From: Bacteroidales bacterium
Lineage (GTDB): Bacteria; Bacteroidota; Bacteroidia; Bacteroidales; JAADJA01
DNA: 7,768 nucleotides
Assembly (NCBI GenBank): GCA_029933495.1
Contig: JAOZOC010000142.1
Coordinates: 1-7,768 of the forward strand
Reading direction: 5' to 3'
Shown: in pieces, positions 6,546 to 7,768 of the stretch
How positions within the stretch are numbered: position 1 is the stretch's first letter
How the letters are laid out: every line of letters starts with the position of its first letter
The notes under the pieces: model-generated
Databases searched by the model: none
What the model was told of the DNA's origin: nothing
What the model saw: only the letters and a program-made list of their open reading frames with translations
Translations under genes and position numbers: made by a program

Positions 6546-6866
6546 TTAATATGTCCTCATATAAAATTTCTTTAATCTTACCCGCTTCCCTTCCTTTGCA
6601 CAGTTTGGACAATGCGAATGGCCGTCGGTGTGTTCAAGCCCACATTCAGGACAACGGTAATGTGCAATCTTTAATGTATCTTTTGCAGGGGAGTTATAAA
6701 CATAATATAATCCATAAAGCGGCGTAAATAGCAAGCTGTACATCAAAGTCTTTTTCCCTCCTACCTCTCTTGATGACCCCAACTTTGCAACAGTTGCGGC
6801 AACAAAAATGTACGCAAACACCAAAATAATTATATTATCTGTATCTAAACTATTTAAAAAATCCAT
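6546..6866 (-). CDS. Small two-helix membrane protein with C-terminal zinc ribbon
   Basis: A 106-residue protein of unknown function. Hydrophobic segments at about 11-28 and 41-58 are joined by a loop with GSSREVGGKKT, resembling the G-x-x-R-x-x-G-x-K/R loop of small Bacteroidota membrane proteins I have seen, whose roles are also unknown. After the second helix, C72-P-E-C75 and C86-P-N-C89 form a zinc-ribbon knuckle pair. A histidine-rich loop (H79, H83, H85) lies between them, and a basic tail (KEGKRVRLKKFYMRTY) follows. A ribbon plus basic tail could bind nucleic acid or a partner at the membrane surface, or serve as a structural zinc site. The start ATG at 6866 lies only six bases after a perfect -7 element, so translation may be leaderless or nearly so. 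No clear terminator follows, so some transcripts may run on into the 5574-6311 gene. The reading frame is convincing; the role cannot be named. Confidence 0.8.
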   Translation of the reverse strand: MDFLNSLDTDNIIILVFAYIFVAATVAKLGSSREVGGKKTLMYSLLFTPLYGLYYVYNSPAKDTLKIAHYRCPECGLEHTDGHSHCPNCAKEGKRVRLKKFYMRTY

Positions 6867-6872
6867 CGGTCA

Positions 6873-6880
6873 CAAAATTA
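6873..6880 (-). promoter_or_regulatory. Bacteroidota -7 element directly before the zinc-ribbon gene
   Basis: Read on the minus strand, TAATTTTG (6880 down to 6873) matches TAnnTTTG exactly. Only six bases separate it from the ATG at 6866. The transcription start would therefore fall at or within a few bases of the start codon. A -33 TTG at the correct spacing is not evident; the nearest one, opposite 6906-6908, is about 5 bases too far. It faces away from the plus-strand promoter near 6993-7024. Confidence 0.45.
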
Positions 6881-6989
6881 CACAATTACATGACGCCTAA
6901 ATTGACAAAAAGTTGCTTAATGTTAAAAAAAATACCAAATCACTGTTATTTAATGTATACAACATTTTTTTTGTTAAAATAATCATAAT

Positions 6990-7011
6990 TTATTTGGTAT
7001 AATTCAAATAA
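6990..7011. repeat. Inverted repeat overlapping the -33 box (possible operator)
   Basis: TTATTTG at 6990-6996 and CAAATAA at 7005-7011 are perfect 7-base arms around an 8-base spacer. The 22-base dyad covers the predicted -33 box and part of the spacer of the 7098 promoter, where a dimeric regulator could act. The sequence is very AT-rich, so chance occurrence cannot be excluded. Confidence 0.35.
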
Positions 7012-7024
7012 TTTTGTTACTTTG
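6993..7024 (+). promoter_or_regulatory. Promoter of the 7098 lipoprotein gene
   Basis: A TTTGG at 6993-6997 (-33 box) and a TTACTTTG at 7017-7024 (one mismatch from TAnnTTTG, a common Bacteroidota variant) lie about 25 bases apart, centre to centre, as in the phylum consensus. The predicted transcript begins near 7029-7031, giving a leader of roughly 67 bases before the ATG at 7098. Inverted repeats overlap the -33 box and the expected start of transcription. Confidence 0.65.
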
Positions 7025-7028
7025 CTCC

Positions 7029-7051
7029 TTTGTATTAAACATTAATACAAA
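7029..7051 (+). repeat. 10-bp inverted repeat at the predicted transcript start of the 7098 gene
   Basis: TTTGTATTAA (7029-7038) and TTAATACAAA (7042-7051) are perfect 10-base arms around a 3-base centre. They begin about five bases after the -7 box. The element could be an operator for a dimeric regulator sitting on the transcription start, or a hairpin at the 5' end of the mRNA. It has no T run, and its position before the gene argues against a terminator. Confidence 0.5.
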
Positions 7052-7097
7052 AAAAACGTACATTAAAAATTATTAAAAACTTTTAAATTTATACACT

Positions 7098-7688
7098 ATG
7101 AAAAACAAAACATTTTTATTAGCAGCGATAGTGGCCATATTGCCATTAATCTTTCTGACACAATCTTGTGAAACGATTAAAGATGAAGTTAACGATGCAG
7201 CATCTTTTGATGTTTCAATGAATCTTCCTGACCAGTATTTTGTTCTGGACTCAAATGATTTCAAATCAACAAAAGGTATTCTTGAAGAAATAGTTTTTAC
7301 ACAGTTTTATATAAGTGTTAACCTTGACAGCATATTTGAAGCCAACGGAATTTCTGCCGGCCATATTTCCGACGGGGAGTTTACAGCGATAACTGTTTCC
7401 CTTGAAAACCCTGTGGAGGGAGTGAATTTTGATTTTGTCAACTCTATGAGAGTTACAGTTTCAGAAACTTCCGGGTTTGAAGAAGAAACACTCCTCGCTT
7501 CAACAGGAACAATAGCTGACGGCTCAACAAGTGTTACTTTTAACCTCGAAACTGTGAATATTCTGGACTACCTGAACAAAAAAGATTTCTATATGAGATT
7601 ATACGGTGATCAGGATAGTCCGTTACCGGCAAACCTGCTCCCGATGCTTCTTCAATCGGGTATCAAATTCACGGTTGAACCGCTATAA
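7098..7688 (+). CDS. Probable lipoprotein with a beta-sandwich-like domain, function unknown
   Basis: A 196-residue precursor. The N-terminus (MKNK, hydrophobic core 6-20, then LTQSC) is a type II signal with the lipidated cysteine at C24. The -3 to -1 residues T-Q-S are a loose lipobox of the kind tolerated in Bacteroidota. Acidic residues follow the cysteine (E25, D29, E30, D33); in this phylum a charged stretch near the lipidated cysteine can direct lipoproteins to the cell surface, but the match here is only suggestive. Residues 36-196 alternate strands and turns (F37-M41, F67-V74, F95-S101, F111-V121, T145-V153, F164-Y169, I189-V193), suggesting a beta-sandwich. No catalytic motif or further cysteine is seen after C24. 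I do not recognise the family. It is a single-gene unit with a strong promoter candidate upstream and a terminator downstream. A plain signal peptide is the alternative to lipidation. Confidence 0.8.
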   Translation: MKNKTFLLAAIVAILPLIFLTQSCETIKDEVNDAASFDVSMNLPDQYFVLDSNDFKSTKGILEEIVFTQFYISVNLDSIFEANGISAGHISDGEFTAITVSLENPVEGVNFDFVNSMRVTVSETSGFEEETLLASTGTIADGSTSVTFNLETVNILDYLNKKDFYMRLYGDQDSPLPANLLPMLLQSGIKFTVEPL

Positions 7689-7715
7689 TCTATACAAGAA
7701 TAAAAGCTTTAAAAC

Positions 7716-7747
7716 GGGGTCGTGAAAACATAATCACGACCTTTTTT
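7716..7747 (+). terminator. Rho-independent terminator after the lipoprotein gene
   Basis: GGTCGTGA (7718-7725) and TCACGACC (7734-7741) form a perfect 8-bp stem, extendable by two G-U pairs, with an 8-base loop. A six-T run at 7742-7747 follows. It begins 27 bases after the stop codon and closes the 7098 transcription unit. Confidence 0.9.
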
Positions 7748-7768
7748 ATTTAGCTGCCATTGAAATTA

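Noticed and set aside
6954..6961. The 8-base palindrome TGTATACA in the divergent gap
   Set aside because: A short palindrome in AT-rich DNA, not positioned on either promoter element; no reason to call it a site.
7073..7264. A 63-codon minus-strand frame over the start of the lipoprotein gene
   Set aside because: It runs across the 5' leader and signal peptide of a well-supported gene and has no motif or promoter of its own.

Overview
The window looks like chromosomal DNA of a member of the Bacteroidota (Bacteroidetes). It is AT-rich. Start codons are preceded by A/T-rich leaders, mostly without a Shine-Dalgarno sequence. Several genes are preceded by matches to the Bacteroidota -7 element TAnnTTTG, in two cases with a TTG-type -33 element at the right distance. 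Exported proteins carry the 'AQ' signal-peptidase end typical of the phylum. The order or genus cannot be fixed from the sequence; a marine or sediment Marinilabiliales-like bacterium would fit, but this is a guess.

Layout: (1) 1-40 may hold the last codons of an upstream gene, in an ambiguous frame. (2) 74-1165 (+) encodes an AI-2E/PerM-family membrane transporter. (3) 1357-1812 (+) encodes a small outer-membrane beta-barrel protein with its own promoter and a strong terminator. (4) 1942-5525 (+) is a probable three-gene unit: a short-chain reductase closely resembling 2,4-dienoyl-CoA reductase, a cholesterol-oxidase-like GMC flavoprotein with a ferredoxin-type cysteine motif, and a full-length YeeE/YedE (TsuA-type) sulfur transporter. 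It ends in a hairpin shared with the convergent gene. (5) 5574-6311 (-) encodes a short secreted beta-repeat protein. (6) 6546-6866 (-) encodes a small two-helix membrane protein with a zinc ribbon, possibly on a leaderless mRNA. (7) 7098-7688 (+) encodes a probable lipoprotein of unknown function with a well-defined promoter, two inverted repeats around it, and a terminator.

How the genes may work together: only the 1942-5525 block looks like a functional unit. Its first two genes suggest redox steps on a lipid-like substrate: reduction of a dienoyl-CoA, and FAD-dependent oxidation of an alcohol or sterol-like compound. The transporter at the end would import a reduced sulfur compound such as thiosulfate. 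Shared transcription is inferred from gaps of 57 and 29 bases with no promoter seen in them; a joint pathway is speculative.

Most of the window is ordinary for a Bacteroidota genome, and I do not see a defence system, mobile element or CRISPR array. The points most worth a second look are the CxxCxxCxxxCP motif in the GMC enzyme, the pair of inverted repeats at the 7098 promoter, and the leaderless arrangement of the zinc-ribbon gene.
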